A DNA stretch of 64,000 bases from contig OV277867.1 of the NCBI GenBank assembly GCA_922989275.2, positions 39,670,070 to 39,734,069 of the forward strand, read 5' to 3'. The notes beneath the pieces are model-generated. The model was not told the origin of the DNA. It made no database searches and worked only from the letters and a program-made list of their open reading frames with translations. How positions within the stretch are numbered: position 1 is the stretch's first letter; each line of letters begins with the position of its first letter. The stretch comes from Gari tellinella. Lineage: Eukaryota; Mollusca; Bivalvia; Cardiida; Psammobiidae. The position numbers were made by a program, and so were the translations under genes. This document shows positions 41,426 to 52,718 of this stretch, piece by piece.

Positions 41426-41667
41426 TTAACCCATTACCCCATAAATATGTCTTTGATTTATCCCTCTACTGAAGAAAATAGTTTCAACTTAAACAGTCAG
41501 GAATTTGTACCATAAGAAATACTTTCCATATACTAGCAGATGCTAGCTTAAAGTAGGATGAGAGTACAGCAGAATGTGCCTTAAGGCGCATTCTGCTTTA
41601 CTTTCAACCTGCTTTAAGTGTTCACTTATCTTCAATCCTAGAAATAGGTTATGGAGTAATGGGTTAA
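41426..41667 (+). mobile_element. A-family MITE
   Basis: TTAACCCATTACCCCATA to TTATGGAGTAATGGGTTAA. Confidence 0.88.
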
Positions 41668-42552
41668 ATAGATACTAGCTGAAGTTGTTTTATTTTAACT
41701 AATTTCAAACAAAGGGAAAAAAAGATGGTGGTAAAAATAGAGTCTGCTTATAGTAAAATAATACATAGTGTTATGGCAAAATCATGTGGATGAAACTAAT
41801 CACAAACGATGGGTTATGTGAATATGTGTACGTAGTAGCGATTATACAGAAAGATACAGAAAACTTGAGTTTTTCTATTTACATAAGAGTTGAAATATGA
41901 GCACAAATTTCTGATGACGAACTACTAAGGGTATACTATTTATAATATATCACACTGTTTTTTTTAATAGCGTATAATAACACAGGGCCCCAGACAAGAG
42001 GGAGATAACTCAACTTTTCAAACATTTTCTGCACTATGTTTTCACCGAATTCTATGTTGTGACTACTCATTAGAATTTGTTGAAAACATAAGGATTTTAT
42101 TATCTGAAATACTCTCCTATGCTAGAGGTATGATAAAAGCAAACCGTAAATCCAGACTCGTAACACAAACTGAGCTTGTCCACCTTTCGATCAACTACCT
42201 GGTGGATTCTCATCTTAAATTAACCAAAGTATTAAACTTAATATTTCTCAGAACTGTAACACAAAGAGGTCCAAAGCCCAGTGCCTTTATATTGAGCATA
42301 CAGGTTTGAACAAAAAACAGTAACAGAAACACTTCAGTAACAAATAGTTCCCATTTCCAGGTTAATTGTTGACAAAAATCTTACAGTTTTCTTTATGATT
42401 CTTTTATGAATGAAACAACAAAAGTTTTTAAGAGGGACTCTAGAACAACAGAACAATACTCATCCATGTTATTGCTTCTTATTTCATATTTTATTATTCA
42501 GAACGTAAGAAAGCTCCAAATTTGACCACAAACTAGGACAATAATTTCAATA
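41668..42552. other. mostly unique stretch with an E-family fragment
   Basis: About 41982-42125 has CAGGGCCCCAGACAAGAGGG and ACTACTCATTAGAATTTG of an E element. The rest shows no gene or repeat. Confidence 0.4.
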
Positions 42553-42804
42553 TTAACCCATTTCCCCATAAATACGTTATTTAACGCCTTTTATTTATTT
42601 CTCAACTGAGGAAAATAGTTCCAATTTATACAGTTATGAATATGTATTATTAAAATTATTTTCTACATTCTAGCAGATTGTAGATTAAAGCAGGCTGAAA
42701 GTAAAGCAAAATGCGCCTTAAGGCACATTCTGCTTTACTTTCAACCTGCTTTAAGTGGTCACCTATTTTCAAAAGTGGAATCAGGCTATGGGGTAATGGG
42801 TTAA
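42553..42804 (+). mobile_element. A-family MITE
   Basis: TTAACCCATTTCCCCATAAA to CTATGGGGTAATGGGTTAA; core GCGCCTTAAGGCAC. Confidence 0.88.
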
Positions 42805-42842
42805 CTCTTTGCATGCTAATGGTAAGTGGTTGTAATAGAAGT

Positions 42843-43091
42843 TTTAACCCATTTATACCTTGATATTGCAATGAACTCTTCCTGTAAACATGCTGGAAGA
42901 TTTCATTGTAGATAATATACAAAGGTGATCTAAAGGTGACACCGCAATGTTTTTTCCATACAGCAAACTATTTCGTATGATAAAACAAACAATGTAGAAC
43001 CTGATGAGACGCCGCATAATGCGGCGTCTCATCAGGTTCTACACTGTTTGTCAATGTCATCTAACATAGACACTAGGCTTAAATGGGTTAA
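42843..43091. mobile_element. M-family MITE
   Basis: TTAACCCATTTATACCTTG to GCTTAAATGGGTTAA. A perfect alpha-type hairpin, AATGTAGAACCTGATGAGAC with inverse, sits around CGCCGCATAATGCGGCG. Confidence 0.8.
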
Positions 43092-43388
43092 TGTGAATTA
43101 ATAGATGAAAACAAAAAACAGTTCACAACCTTTCTGTTCTATTAACTCTTCGGCTAACTGCCTACACTGATGAATATGGATGGTTTTTGAAAAGTATAGA
43201 CCCACATCAGATAGCAACGTTTTCCTACAGAATCCGACTGACATGAGTATGGACTTTTCTTGGCAAAAAAATCTTTATTTCAATAAGCAGGCTCAATATA
43301 CTTAGCATATAAACAACCTAGTTTATCATGGCAACATGTCAAAAACCATGACGAAAACAAAATGGGGCTTCAAAAGGAACACACGAGC

Positions 43389-43638
43389 TACAGTGGAGAA
43401 TGTGTTATTCTTTCCCAATAAACGCGTTTACGCTAAAACTATTATTTGCAGTGCAAACAGTTTGGAGCCAGATCAGACGCCGGGTAACCCGGCGTCTGAT
43501 CAGGCTCCAAACTGTTTGCCACCAAGATAAACAAGAATTATCAGAATTGTCCAAAATATGTTCTTTTCTACGTTTTAGTGCTTTGCGTTTGCGTACGTTT
43601 GCGTTTAAACAGGAAAGAATAACAGATTCTCCACTGTA
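43389..43638. mobile_element. H-family MITE, near-perfect
   Basis: TACAGTGGAGAATGTGTTAT to ATAACAGATTCTCCACTGTA; alpha core with CGCCGGGTAACCCGGCG. It is the inverse of the copy at 31318 over most of its length. Confidence 0.9.
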
Positions 43639-43790
43639 CATACTATTAAGCCACCTGCTTTAATTGGCTACTCAAAAGTTCAAAAACAAAATCATTTATC
43701 AATAATAATGTCTTATGAATAGAAATTTGATAAAATTTCAAAACCGGATTAATGGGTACAAGGTAACAAATTAACTCTTGGTGAAAACTT

Positions 43791-43851
43791 AAGGTGCCTG
43801 GGTTGTAGAAAGGCTTGAAGAATTTATAGCTGTTCCTCCCAGGCACCTTAA
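43791..43851. repeat. short inverted repeat
   Basis: AAGGTGCCTGGG and CCCAGGCACCTT around a 37-base loop; nothing similar elsewhere in the window. Confidence 0.5.
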
Positions 43852-44150
43852 GACACCTTGACCCCGTCTTATTTGCACTGTTGGTATGCAGGAAAGGGTT
43901 AACATTTTAGAGAGTCGAGCTTCATAAAACAGAAAAGTGTTAATCTATGGATCTAAACATTTCAATTTGTTGTAAGTAAATGTTTTTAGATCCAACAAAC
44001 CTTGGAATGCCGCCTCTCATGTTTTAATATAGGTACCATAAACATCCTAATAATTGGTACATCCTGCGTAACTGCTGTAACCAGTTTTTTAACAAATAAC
44101 ATGTACTTTTATCACACAGTAATTTGATAAAAGGTGCAAATTACTGAAAG

Positions 44151-44217
44151 GCAAACAGTGTAGACCCTGATTAAGCTACTCCCCAAGAAGCCGTCTGATC
44201 AGGGTCTACACTTTTTC
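44151..44217. mobile_element. alpha-core hairpin without ends
   Basis: GCAAACAGTGTAGACCCTG and GATCAGGGTCTACACTTTTT. Confidence 0.55.
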
Positions 44218-44279
44218 CCCCTAGCCATGGCTAGCCTGGCCCAATACTTAAAGTTATTACGGTAATTATAATCACACTT

Positions 44280-44410
44280 GCGTTAAACGACATTATAATG
44301 AAGAATCTATCTCCATTGACAGGTGACACTTAATACAGAACAAAAGTAATGCATAAAGCTCCTAATGAAGCTTTCTGCATTACTTTTGTTCTGCATTATG
44401 CAGCATACTG
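44280..44410. mobile_element. G-like beta core
   Basis: AATACAGAACAAAAGTAATGC with inverse GCATTACTTTTGTTCTGC; the ends are eroded. Confidence 0.55.
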
Positions 44411-44446
44411 CAAAGTTCTCCATGCATGTGTTGATGGCTATATAAC

Positions 44447-44682
44447 ACAACTCTTTCAGCACTAAGTAACTCTTGTGGGTTATTTAATTTCCTTTTTGAT
44501 CATTTTAAGTACTAAAACATGAACTAGTCTACTTTAAATTCTGGGTAGTCCAATGAATACTGCTCTTAATAAGCAAACAGAGTAGTTCCTGATAAGAGGT
44601 ATAGGAGCCCTCTGATCTGGGTCTACACTGTTTGCAAATGTAATGAGTATATTTAAAACAGGTTGATGGTGTTGAAAGAGGT
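44447..44682 (+). mobile_element. I-family MITE
   Basis: CAACTCTTTCAGCACTAAG to GATGGTGTTGAAAGAGG; the left core arm is damaged. Confidence 0.7.
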
Positions 44683-45221
44683 ATCCTGTATCTGATATCA
44701 TGTTACTCCTAGATTAATCTTTATCAGTCCAGCCTATCTTGATATTGACCTTTCCTTTGCTGAGCAAACCCATTACAAATGTTCTAAAACATGGAATACA
44801 GCAAAGACCAAGATTTTCTGCCATATTAGAAACCCAGGATCTGAGCAGGTTCAACAGAGTGAAACTGTAGGGGAAAGGCCTTCTCGGAGTTGGTAGAACT
44901 TGTGGCCCAACCTCATTTCATGTATATAATTGAAATAAAATATGTTTAAACTAACAGAGTTTGCTATATGTCGGAATCAGTAGTACATTTGAATTTTCTA
45001 CTATGGGTGGAAACAGTGATGAACCTGATCAGATTTTGTATGGTCAACACAGCAGCTTTTCTGGGTCTTCACTGCCTGCCATGTCCATAATCCCATTTTC
45101 TAATGACACAGCTTATATTTCATACACCATGTTTGAGAGTTTGTGGCATTTGCTGATATTTCCTGAAGCAGATGACATTTTTGGTTGTATTTCATTTAAA
45201 GCTTGTATACCATTTACCATT
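44683..45221. other. unique-looking stretch
   Basis: A 98-codon plus-strand ORF crosses it but shows no family similarity or splice context. GGAAACAGTGATGAACCTG at 45008 recalls an alpha core half. Confidence 0.35.
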
Positions 45222-45473
45222 TTAACCTATTACCCCATAGTCTGTCTCTATTTTTGAAGACATGTGACCACCTAAAGCAGGTTGAAAGTAAAGCAAAATA
45301 TGCCTTGAGGCACACTGTGCTTTACTTTCAGCTTGCTTTAATCTACAATCTGCTAGAATAAAGAAAACATTTCTTATGATACATATTCATGATTGTAAAA
45401 ATTGGATCTATTTCCTTTAGTGGAGGAATAACCAAAAGGCGTAAAAAGGTGTATTTATGGGGTAATGGGTTAA
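45222..45473 (-). mobile_element. A-family MITE
   Basis: TTAACCTATTACCCCATAGT to TTATGGGGTAATGGGTTAA. Confidence 0.88.
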
Positions 45474-45534
45474 CAGACAAAAACATTAAGAATAAAAGGC
45501 AGTCATACTTGTGTTATGAAGATCACTACCATTA

Positions 45535-45757
45535 CCAGTAGGCGACTGCTTAATGCTGAATAAAAATAAAGCAGAAAGCTCCTGTCGGTGCCCTCTGCTT
45601 TACTGTTGTCCTGCATTTAGCTGCCCTCTATTTTCAAAGTATTGAGATCTCTATAGAACTATAATTGGCAGCTTAATGCGGATTGACAGTAAAGCAGAAA
45701 GCTCCTTTAGGAGCTTTCTGCTTTACTGTCATTCTGCATTGAACTGCTATATATCTT
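45535..45757. mobile_element. two G-type beta cores in tandem
   Basis: GCTTAATGCTGAATAAAAAT core at 45545-45635 and GCTTAATGCGGATTGACAG core at 45667-45757, both with AAGCAGAAAGCTCC arms. Confidence 0.6.
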
Positions 45758-46264
45758 CAATTTACCATTTTGAGGAGTGAAATCAAAATAATTCTAAGTG
45801 ACATTGAATTCAAATGCATTTAGAACCTTTTCGTGTTCACTGTTCAAGTTTTTATCAACTTCCGAAAGGTGATTTAGGGCAAGTTTGACTGTATAAAGAA
45901 TATAAATCTTAATGAGCAATTTTGCAGTATAAATCAAAGCCGAAGGGTTATTCAACAAAACTGGGTGGTTTTTTTTCAAGCACTAGTTACAACTTGATAT
46001 TGATTTCAACCTTGTTTATGGCTATAACAGAACACCATTTACATATAAGATACAGATGAGCTTTATTGTTTTATTTGAGTAGTTTTAGACATAGGAAACA
46101 AATCAACATTGTAATACACAAAATACCAAGGCACAGAAATCACCAGTAACACAAAAACATGTATTTGTCGTGGAATGTAAACAATATTAGGCTTTCATGA
46201 ACAGTAAAGTTCCATCTATTAGAATCACTCAACCAGGAGCTTTCTGCTTTGCTTTCATTTTGCC

Positions 46265-46516
46265 TTAACCCATTACCTCTTAACCTATTTCTAGCTTTAA
46301 AAACAGGTGACCACTTAAAGCAGGTTGAAAGTAAAGCAGAATGTGCCTTAAGGCACATTCTGCTTTACTTTCAGCCTGCTTTAAGCTACCATCTTCTAGG
46401 ATACGGAAAATATTTCTTCTGGTACATATTCTTGGCTGTATAAACTGGAACTTTTTTCTTCAGTGGAGGAATAAATGAGAGGTGTAAAAAGGCGTTTTTA
46501 AGGGGTAATGGGTTAA
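46265..46516 (-). mobile_element. A-family MITE
   Basis: TTAACCCATTACCTCTTAAC to AAGGGGTAATGGGTTAA. It is preceded by TCTGCTTTGCTTTCATTTTG, so it jumped into the TTAA of a G core. Confidence 0.85.
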
Positions 46517-46602
46517 GCAACATCAGCACTCGATCATTACAAGCCTCCTTTAGAGTGATTGCTATACATGTGGCTGGACTTTCCTGTGTATAGGCCAAAC
46601 CA

Positions 46603-46828
46603 TTTAACCCTTGCGGAGTCATAGGATCTAGTTTTAAACATCATTTGCAAATTATGTAGACTCAGATCAGAGGGCTCCTTCAGGAGCCCTCTGATCTGGG
46701 CCTGCACTGTTTGTCAAAGTTTTTTTTTTTAAATCTGAACATGCATAATCACCTTAAAGTCAAATTAAACTGGTCAGTAATCAAATATGGAAGGGTCTAT
46801 TTCAGAATTCAGTATTGAAAGGATTTAA
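46603..46828 (+). mobile_element. alpha-core TTAA element (B/I-like)
   Basis: TTAACCCTTGCGGAGTC to CAGTATTGAAAGGATTTAA; core AGGGCTCCTTCAGGAGCCCT. Confidence 0.65.
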
Positions 46829-46998
46829 GCATGCATGGAATCTCAGGTTTCAGTCATGTGAGACCAAAGTATGGAACATAATTTAAAACGTAACATGATC
46901 TTGTCATTCAATCAATGTTTGCACACTTGTTTGTTTATTATAAACAAGCCATGTGTTGTCTATGATAAAGCCTTGTCATAAATGGCCTATGCCATGTG

Positions 46999-47219
46999 TT
47001 AACTCTTTGCATGCTGGGCAATATTTTCGTCTGCAATAATTGTAGTCTGCTACTGTTCTAAAAATAGAATTTCTAAATTTCCTTTCATAATAGGGTCAGG
47101 GTGTCAAACAGTTTGGATCCAGATGAGGCGCCGCGTTGCGCGGCGTCTCATCTGGATCCAAACTGTTTGCAAAGGTAATCACAGAGGGACATATCTGCCG
47201 CTAGCATGCAACAAGTTAA
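46999..47219. mobile_element. C-family MITE
   Basis: TTAACTCTTTGCATGCTGGG to GCTAGCATGCAACAAGTTAA; apex GCGCCGCGTTGCGCGGCG. Confidence 0.85.
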
Positions 47220-48361
47220 AACCTTGTTATAAATAGCCTATGTTACAGCCCTTGTTGTAAATAAAAAATGTTTGTTGTTTAGAATTGTTTAAAGAACAAA
47301 CAATGAACACAAGAAATTTAGCACTTTGCTGTATGTTTTAACACCAAAATAAACTCCTCTACCCCTAGATGTATGTACGAGTTAACTGATTTCAATAGCT
47401 GTAACCGCTTGAAATACTAAGATTTCTCCTAAACGAGTTTTCTGCTTTAGGTTCAGCCTATTTAGTTAAGCAGTCACCTATGTCACAAAGCAAAGCAGAA
47501 TTATGAAGTTGAGGGTTTATTTAACAATCTGAATCTCTGTATTAATTTCCCTACAGCTGAATATCAGTCTAACACAGAGAATGGAAGAAAACCAAGCAAC
47601 ATCAGTAAATGGGTTTTTTTTTTTAATATTTTTCTTAAACACCAAGAGAATATACTCCCGCGATATATTGTCCTACATTAGGCCGTAAGTTACACAATCT
47701 GACTATGCACATTAGTATATAATGGAGTCCTTTTCATACAATCCTGGCAAGCATATTTTTCTACAGCATTCATAATTCAACTTCTCTCAAAGTAACCATT
47801 CAAAGGATTGAGTTTTATCCTTTATATCTTTCCTGCATCCTGACAAGAGGCTATGTAAAGCTAGCTTCTACAGGAGCTTTCTACTTAACTGTCAGCCTGC
47901 TTTAAATAGCAAACATTGAAATTTTTAGTTGATGATCATAGATGGGAGCTTTCTGCATTACTTTTGTCCTGCATTTAGCAGTCATCAGTTTGTAACAGCC
48001 CTCCTTTGGTCAATACGTGCAGGTTTTCCCTGTACAAGTATTTATCATCTCTCAAACATGCATGACAGTCACAATCATTGATCCATTTCGACTCTTTTAA
48101 CATCTATAGGCCACCTTCTTAACAAAACAATATAAAAGATTTAGGGTCAAAAGTCAACAATTAACAAGACATACATTAACATGTTAATAGTATAGGAAAA
48201 CATTTATTAATCTACGGTGCCTAAGAGTTCTGTTAATCGTTAAACTGTTACAATACATATTGTGAATAAGGCTTATATTTACAAACTACAAACACTTCAT
48301 ACAGCATCTTGTGCTTGGCTCTTTTATATTATTATATTATTATTTTTATTATTATATTATC
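47220..48361. other. mostly unique AT-rich stretch
   Basis: Short beta-arm remnants near 47880 (CAGGAGCTTTC) and 47945. A TTATTATAT microsatellite lies at about 48325-48360. No gene seen. Confidence 0.4.
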
Positions 48362-48742
48362 TTAACTGTTTGCCTGCAGATGGCGAGTTGATTAGTATTT
48401 GCAAACCGTTTGATTCCAGATCAGAAACTGTATTACTGGGCATCTGATCTGGCTCTAAACTGTTTGCAATGGAAATTATAGTTTTTTGCACAAACTCATT
48501 TAACCCTTAGCCTGCCAGTCACGACTATAGCTCCATATGCAAACAGCTTAGATCCGGATGAGACGCCGAGTAACTCGGCGTCTCATCCGGATCCAAGCTG
48601 TTTGACACTCGGACAACATTTTCAGCAATTTTGAGCAACTTTGAAGCACTTTGAAACTTGAAGCAGACAAGAAATATAGCAGACGACAATTTATTTGGCG
48701 GGCTAAGGGTTAATAGGAAAGAACAATGTTTTCTCCACTGCA
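48362..48742. mobile_element. H-type element hosting an L element
   Basis: Alpha core AACCGTTTGATTCCAGATC and CTGGCTCTAAACTGTTTGC, then the L copy, then the H right end AGGAAAGAACAATGTTTTC and TCCACTG. Confidence 0.6.
48500..48713 (-). mobile_element. L-family MITE
   Basis: TTAACCCTTAGCCTGCCAGT to TTTGGCGGGCTAAGGGTTAA; perfect hairpin AACAGCTTAGATCCGGATG, CGCCGAGTAACTCGGCG. Confidence 0.9.
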
Positions 48743-48753
48743 GCAAATATATC

Positions 48754-48959
48754 TACAGTAAACTCTCTCTTACGACCACTAAAAAGAAGGCTAAATGATT
48801 GTTCTGAAGGCAGGTGACAGCTTTAAGCAAGGTGAATGTAAAACAGAAAGCTCCTTTCAGGAGCTTTCTGTTTTACGTTCATCTTGCTTTAAGCAGACAC
48901 CTGACTTATTCACCTAATAACTAACACAATTTAGTGTTCGTAATAGAGGTTTTACTGTA
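48754..48959 (+). mobile_element. G-family MITE
   Basis: TACAGTAAACTCTCTCTTAC to GTAATAGAGGTTTTACTGTA; beta core AAAGCTCCTTTCAGGAGCTTT. Confidence 0.85.
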
Positions 48960-49074
48960 GTTTGAGAAGTACTAAAGATGACTCAATGTCAGTGCCTCGA
49001 TCACTGTGTGGCAGGTTCAATGGAAAAAGGCAGTGGTTCTAACACACAAGTTGAGAAAATAAGACCTTAATATT

Positions 49075-49498
49075 TTTTTGCATGCCAAGTAATATTGTTG
49101 TCTGCATATTAACCCTTAGCCCGCCAAATAAATTGTCGTCTGCTATATTTCTCGTCTGCTTCAAGTTTCAAAGTGCTTCAAAGTTGCTCAAAATTGCTGA
49201 AAATATTGTCCGTGTGTCAAACAGCTTGGATCCGGATGAGACGCCGAGTTACTCGGCGTCTCATCCGGATCCAAGCTGTTTGCATCTGGAGCTATAGTCG
49301 TGACTGGCAGGCTAAGGGTTAAACTCATCTGCTACAAATTCAAAATCAGAATCTTCTCAAATTTCTTTACAGAATAGAGTATGAATATCAAACTGTTTGG
49401 TTCCAGATGGGATGCCAAGTTTAAAAGTGTTATTTCATCTGGATCCAAACTGTTAATGAAGATAATAAGTTTCACCATAAGCGTGCAAGGGATTTAAT
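49075..49498. mobile_element. C-family MITE hosting an L element
   Basis: TTTTTGCATGCCAAGTAAT left of the insert; alpha core AACTGTTTGGTTCCAGATG and GCGTGCAAGGGATTTAA right of it. Confidence 0.65.
49109..49322 (+). mobile_element. L-family MITE
   Basis: TTAACCCTTAGCCCGCCAAA to GGCAGGCTAAGGGTTAA; perfect hairpin with CGCCGAGTTACTCGGCG. Almost identical to 60959-61171. Confidence 0.93.
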
Positions 49499-49603
49499 GT
49501 TATGCTACATGGCCAAGCCGTAGTTTGCCTCAGGGAATAGTAGGTTTGATAAGCACTCCAGACACTAATCAATACAAGTTTTCTCTCCCATTCCTTATCA
49601 TAA

Positions 49604-49819
49604 AATTCTTTGCATGCTAGCAGTCAAATTGTGATTATCTGTGCAAACAGTTTGGATCCTGATGAGACGCCGCGTTACCGCGGCGTCTCATCTGGATCCA
49701 ATCTGTTAGAAACTCTGACCCTTTTTTGAATATTTTTTTTGAAAAATTCTAATTTTAGAACAGTAGCAGATGACAATTGTTGCAGACGAAAATAAATTAC
49801 CCAGCATGCAAAGAGTTAA
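49604..49819. mobile_element. C-family MITE
   Basis: AATTCTTTGCATGCTAGCAG to CCCAGCATGCAAAGAGTTAA; apex CGCCGCGTTACCGCGGCG. Confidence 0.82.
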
Positions 49820-49842
49820 AGTATCAAGCTAGTTCCACAGAT

Positions 49843-50090
49843 CAACTCTTAGCAATATGCTAAGTAATGTTCGTGTGCTATTTTATCAGCTTCGATGTAA
49901 TCATAAAATAAAACTGTATCGTGAAACATATATTGTTTCTTAGAAATTGGAACTTGGATTTGAGTGCACGGTCAAACAGCCTGGATTCAGATAAAAGCCT
50001 CATGTTTATTGGGTCTGATATGAATCCCAAATCTGACATCAAATGGCACAAAATACTTGTAGGACCTTTTCTCATGGTCTGCACCTTTTG
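49843..50090. mobile_element. C-family MITE, decayed
   Basis: CAACTCTTAGCAATATGC, AACAGCCTGGATTCAGATAA; the rest is eroded. Confidence 0.4.
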
Positions 50091-50532
50091 TGTACAGTCA
50101 AACCTGTACTAAGCAACCAATATATAAAGTTAGGCCTACATGGTGATTGTTAAAGAAAGGTCACCACTTAATCCTATTCCTAAATTTTGTTAAATGTAAA
50201 AAGTTATCGACAATGAGCTTCAAAAACAAAGTATACTTGAACAGCACTATTCTTCCATTGTATATTTTCCCCCAAAACATAAATTACTGAATATTAGACC
50301 ATTTAAAAACTATTGATACCATAGGCCAAAGTTCTTTAATTTCAAACATATGTTTACTGACCAATAAAAAAGTCTTAATGTCATGTGACAGACTAAATAC
50401 AGAATGCTTATAAGAGCTTTCTGTATTAGTATACTGTTGTGCATTAAGCTGTTAGGCCCAATTTCTATAGCAGCTGTTCTGCATTACCTACGTCAAGCAG
50501 TTACATTGCAGTGAATTTAGGCAAAAAATTAT
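50091..50532. other. unique-looking AT-rich stretch
   Basis: AGCTTTCTGTATTAGTATAC near 50417 recalls a beta core arm; otherwise nothing seen. Confidence 0.4.
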
Positions 50533-50786
50533 TTAACCCATTATCCCATAAATATGCCTTTTTACGCCTTTAATTTATTCCTCCACTGAAGAAAACAGTT
50601 ACAATTTATAAAGTCATGAGTATGTATCATAAGAAATAATTTCTATACTGTAGCAGATAATAGCTTAAAGCAGGCTGAAAGTAAAGCAGAATGTGCCTTA
50701 AGGCACATTCTGCTTTACTTTCAACCTGCTTTAAGTATAGTCACCTATCTTCAATACTAGTAAGGGGCTATGGGGTAATGGGTTAA
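50533..50786 (+). mobile_element. A-family MITE
   Basis: TTAACCCATTATCCCATAAA to CTATGGGGTAATGGGTTAA; core GTGCCTTAAGGCAC. Confidence 0.9.
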
Positions 50787-51056
50787 ATTCTTACCCAAAA
50801 ATTGGAAAAATTGCAACAACTTATGATGGTCAAGTATTTACAATTAAGCATGTTTGCAAAAAGAGAAGAAAATGAACATTCAGTGAAATGTAGTACATTA
50901 CATTTCATGTGCAATGTGAAAACAGGGCATGCCTTGCATGCATTCAGTTTCCCATTTGAAGTGTACACAATGTATATCAACACATTTTATTAGTTTTGTA
51001 CAAGTTGTAACCTATCCTAAAGCTTGGTCAAAAGTATTGCAAACAGTGAGAATGGA

Positions 51057-51225
51057 TGATAACTCTTGTCAAGGGATGCTCATTTCCTACCCAAAGGGTG
51101 ATAACTCTTGTCAAGGTATGTTCATTTACTACCCAAGGGGGATAACTCTTGTCAAGGTATGTTCATTTACTATCCAAGGGTGATAACTCTTGTCAAGGTA
51201 TGTTCATTTACCACCTAACAGTCTC
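51057..51225 (+). repeat. 41-42-bp tandem repeat, four units
   Basis: Each unit contains GATAACTCTTGTCAAGG followed by ATGTTCATTTACTACCCAAG; the fourth unit is partial. Confidence 0.9.
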
Positions 51226-51281
51226 TTCATTTCACATCCAAGGACTATAACTCCTATTCATGAGAACCGCATGAAGTTAGA

Positions 51282-51463
51282 CAGGGCTCCAGATAAGAGG
51301 TAGTTTTTTTCAACAAATCCAACATTTTCTCACTCTTTTTAGCACCAAATCCTATGGTGTTACTACTCATTAGAATCGTCTCGAATGAGTAGTGACACCA
51401 TAGGGTTTAATTCAGAAATAAAGATTTTAGTTTTTGAAAAACTACCCTTATCTGGTGCTCTGG
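51282..51463. mobile_element. E-family MITE
   Basis: CAGGGCTCCAGATAAGAGG to CTACCCTTATCTGGTGCTCTG; one arm of the central hairpin is shortened. Confidence 0.8.
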
Positions 51464-51637
51464 TTAGATAATGATTACTTGAGCCATCCAAAGCATTACC
51501 TGACCCAAACAAGGCTAACAAAGTTCTCTGGCACAATACTTTTGACCAAAACGCACACACATTTCTATCAAATGTTCGTTAGTGTTAACTGTCTCTCTTC
51601 CATCATATATAATTATATAGTATTATACATGTACATT

Positions 51638-51840
51638 GGAAAAGACGTTCTTTCTCTTTCTTTTTGTGCTAAAACAATTATTTCTTTTGCAAACCGTTTG
51701 GAGCCAGGTCTGATCAGGCTCCAAACAGATTACCACTAAGATTAAATTGTCAGAATTTTTAAAAAGCAATTTTTTTGCATTTGTTGTGTTGCGTTCTGTT
51801 TTTGTTAAAGTGGGGAAGAATAACATCTTATCCATTATAT
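51638..51840. mobile_element. H-family MITE, decayed
   Basis: AACCGTTTGGAGCCAGGTC with GATCAGGCTCCAAACAG and GGGGAAGAATAACATCTTATCC. It would lie in the 3' UTR of the minus-strand exon at 51878. Confidence 0.6.
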
Positions 51841-51877
51841 ATATATAACATGTTTTATAATATCTCTAAGAATATGA

Positions 51878-52039
51878 TCACATCTTCTGAAATAGGTCAT
51901 ATTTGGACTTGAAATCAAGGTTGCTTTTATGCTTCGGGTCAGCCTTCTTCTTTGCAGCCAAGTGTTCTCTCATTTGTTTGGCAGACATATTCATGAAGTC
52001 CCCTCCGTTGGCTTGTGCTGTGGGCTCCTTTACCGGCTC
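51878..52039 (-). CDS. terminal exon of an unidentified minus-strand gene (MSAKQMREH type)
   Basis: Minus-strand acceptor TGTATTTTGTAG, 53 codons and TGA, phase 0. It reads EPVKEPTAQANGGDFMN then MSAKQMREHLAAKKKADPKH and ends KSKYDLFQKM. Codon use is GC-richer than the surroundings and the ORF is free of MITE sequence. It aligns without large gaps to the 29220-29387 exon: MSA-x-x-MR-x-H, KK-x-D, then K-x-x-x-F-x-K-(M/L)-stop. The two may be alternative last exons or neighbouring paralogues. The function is unknown; no upstream exon was found in the window. Confidence 0.7.
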   Translation of the reverse strand, partial: EPVKEPTAQANGGDFMNMSAKQMREHLAAKKKADPKHKSNLDFKSKYDLFQKM

Positions 52040-52132
52040 CTACAAAATACATTACAGACACACATGGAGACTTTCAATCCTGCTTACAAAACTGCACTGA
52101 TCCTATCCTATAGTGTTTGATTCATTTATTTT

Positions 52133-52384
52133 TTAACCCTTTCCCTGATAGAAGCGCCTTTTAGCGTGTTTAGTTAATATCTCCGCTGAAGAAAATAGTT
52201 CCAATTTATAATGCCATGAGTATGTATAATAAGAAATATACTCTATATTCTGGCAAATGGTAGATTAAAGCAGTATGAAAGTGAAGCAGAATGCGCCTTA
52301 AGGCGCATTCTGCTTTACTTTCAACCTGCTTTAAGTAGTCACCTATCTTCAAAACTAACAACATGCTATGGGGTAAAGGGTTAA
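52133..52384 (+). mobile_element. A-family MITE
   Basis: TTAACCCTTTCCCTGATAGA to CTATGGGGTAAAGGGTTAA; apex GCGCCTTAAGGCGC. It lies 94 bases upstream (minus sense) of the acceptor of the exon at 51878-52039. Confidence 0.9.
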
Positions 52385-52718
52385 GCAATTTGTATTAAAT
52401 GTATGCTATGGTAGTTCTTGACACAGCTGTTGGGATACTATATAATGAGCCGTGCCATGACAAAACCTGCCTTATTCAATTGCAACATTGTACAGAACAA
52501 GCACCATTGTCACCTCAGGCCATGTACAGTCTACACTATCAAATACTGTATATAATACAGCTACAAACAATGCTTTAAATGCAAGAAGGTTTCACACAGT
52601 TTAGATCAAGGTTCAAGTGGCGGCTGGCCTTAATCTATACTGTTTTACAATGCAATAAGGCAGGTATTCTCATGACACAGCTCATATGTATGTTTTTTTT
52701 TCTGATTTGTTTTATATA
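52385..52718. other. unique-looking stretch
   Basis: No exon or element recognised. Confidence 0.4.

Noticed and set aside
44820..44890. Possible minus-strand exon after CCCCTACAG (reads FHSVEPAQILGF then stop)
   Set aside because: Only 12 codons, no similarity to the MSAxxMR tail exons, and no second supporting signal.
44961..45257. 98-codon plus-strand ORF
   Set aside because: No recognisable domain, no good splice context, and its 3' part runs into an A-family MITE.
46249..46443. Small ORFs with 'NPLPHSLFLVLKIGDHLKQVESKAEC' type peptides (also 35716, 42656, 52206)
   Set aside because: This is the A-family left end and beta core read through; a repeat shadow, not a protein family.
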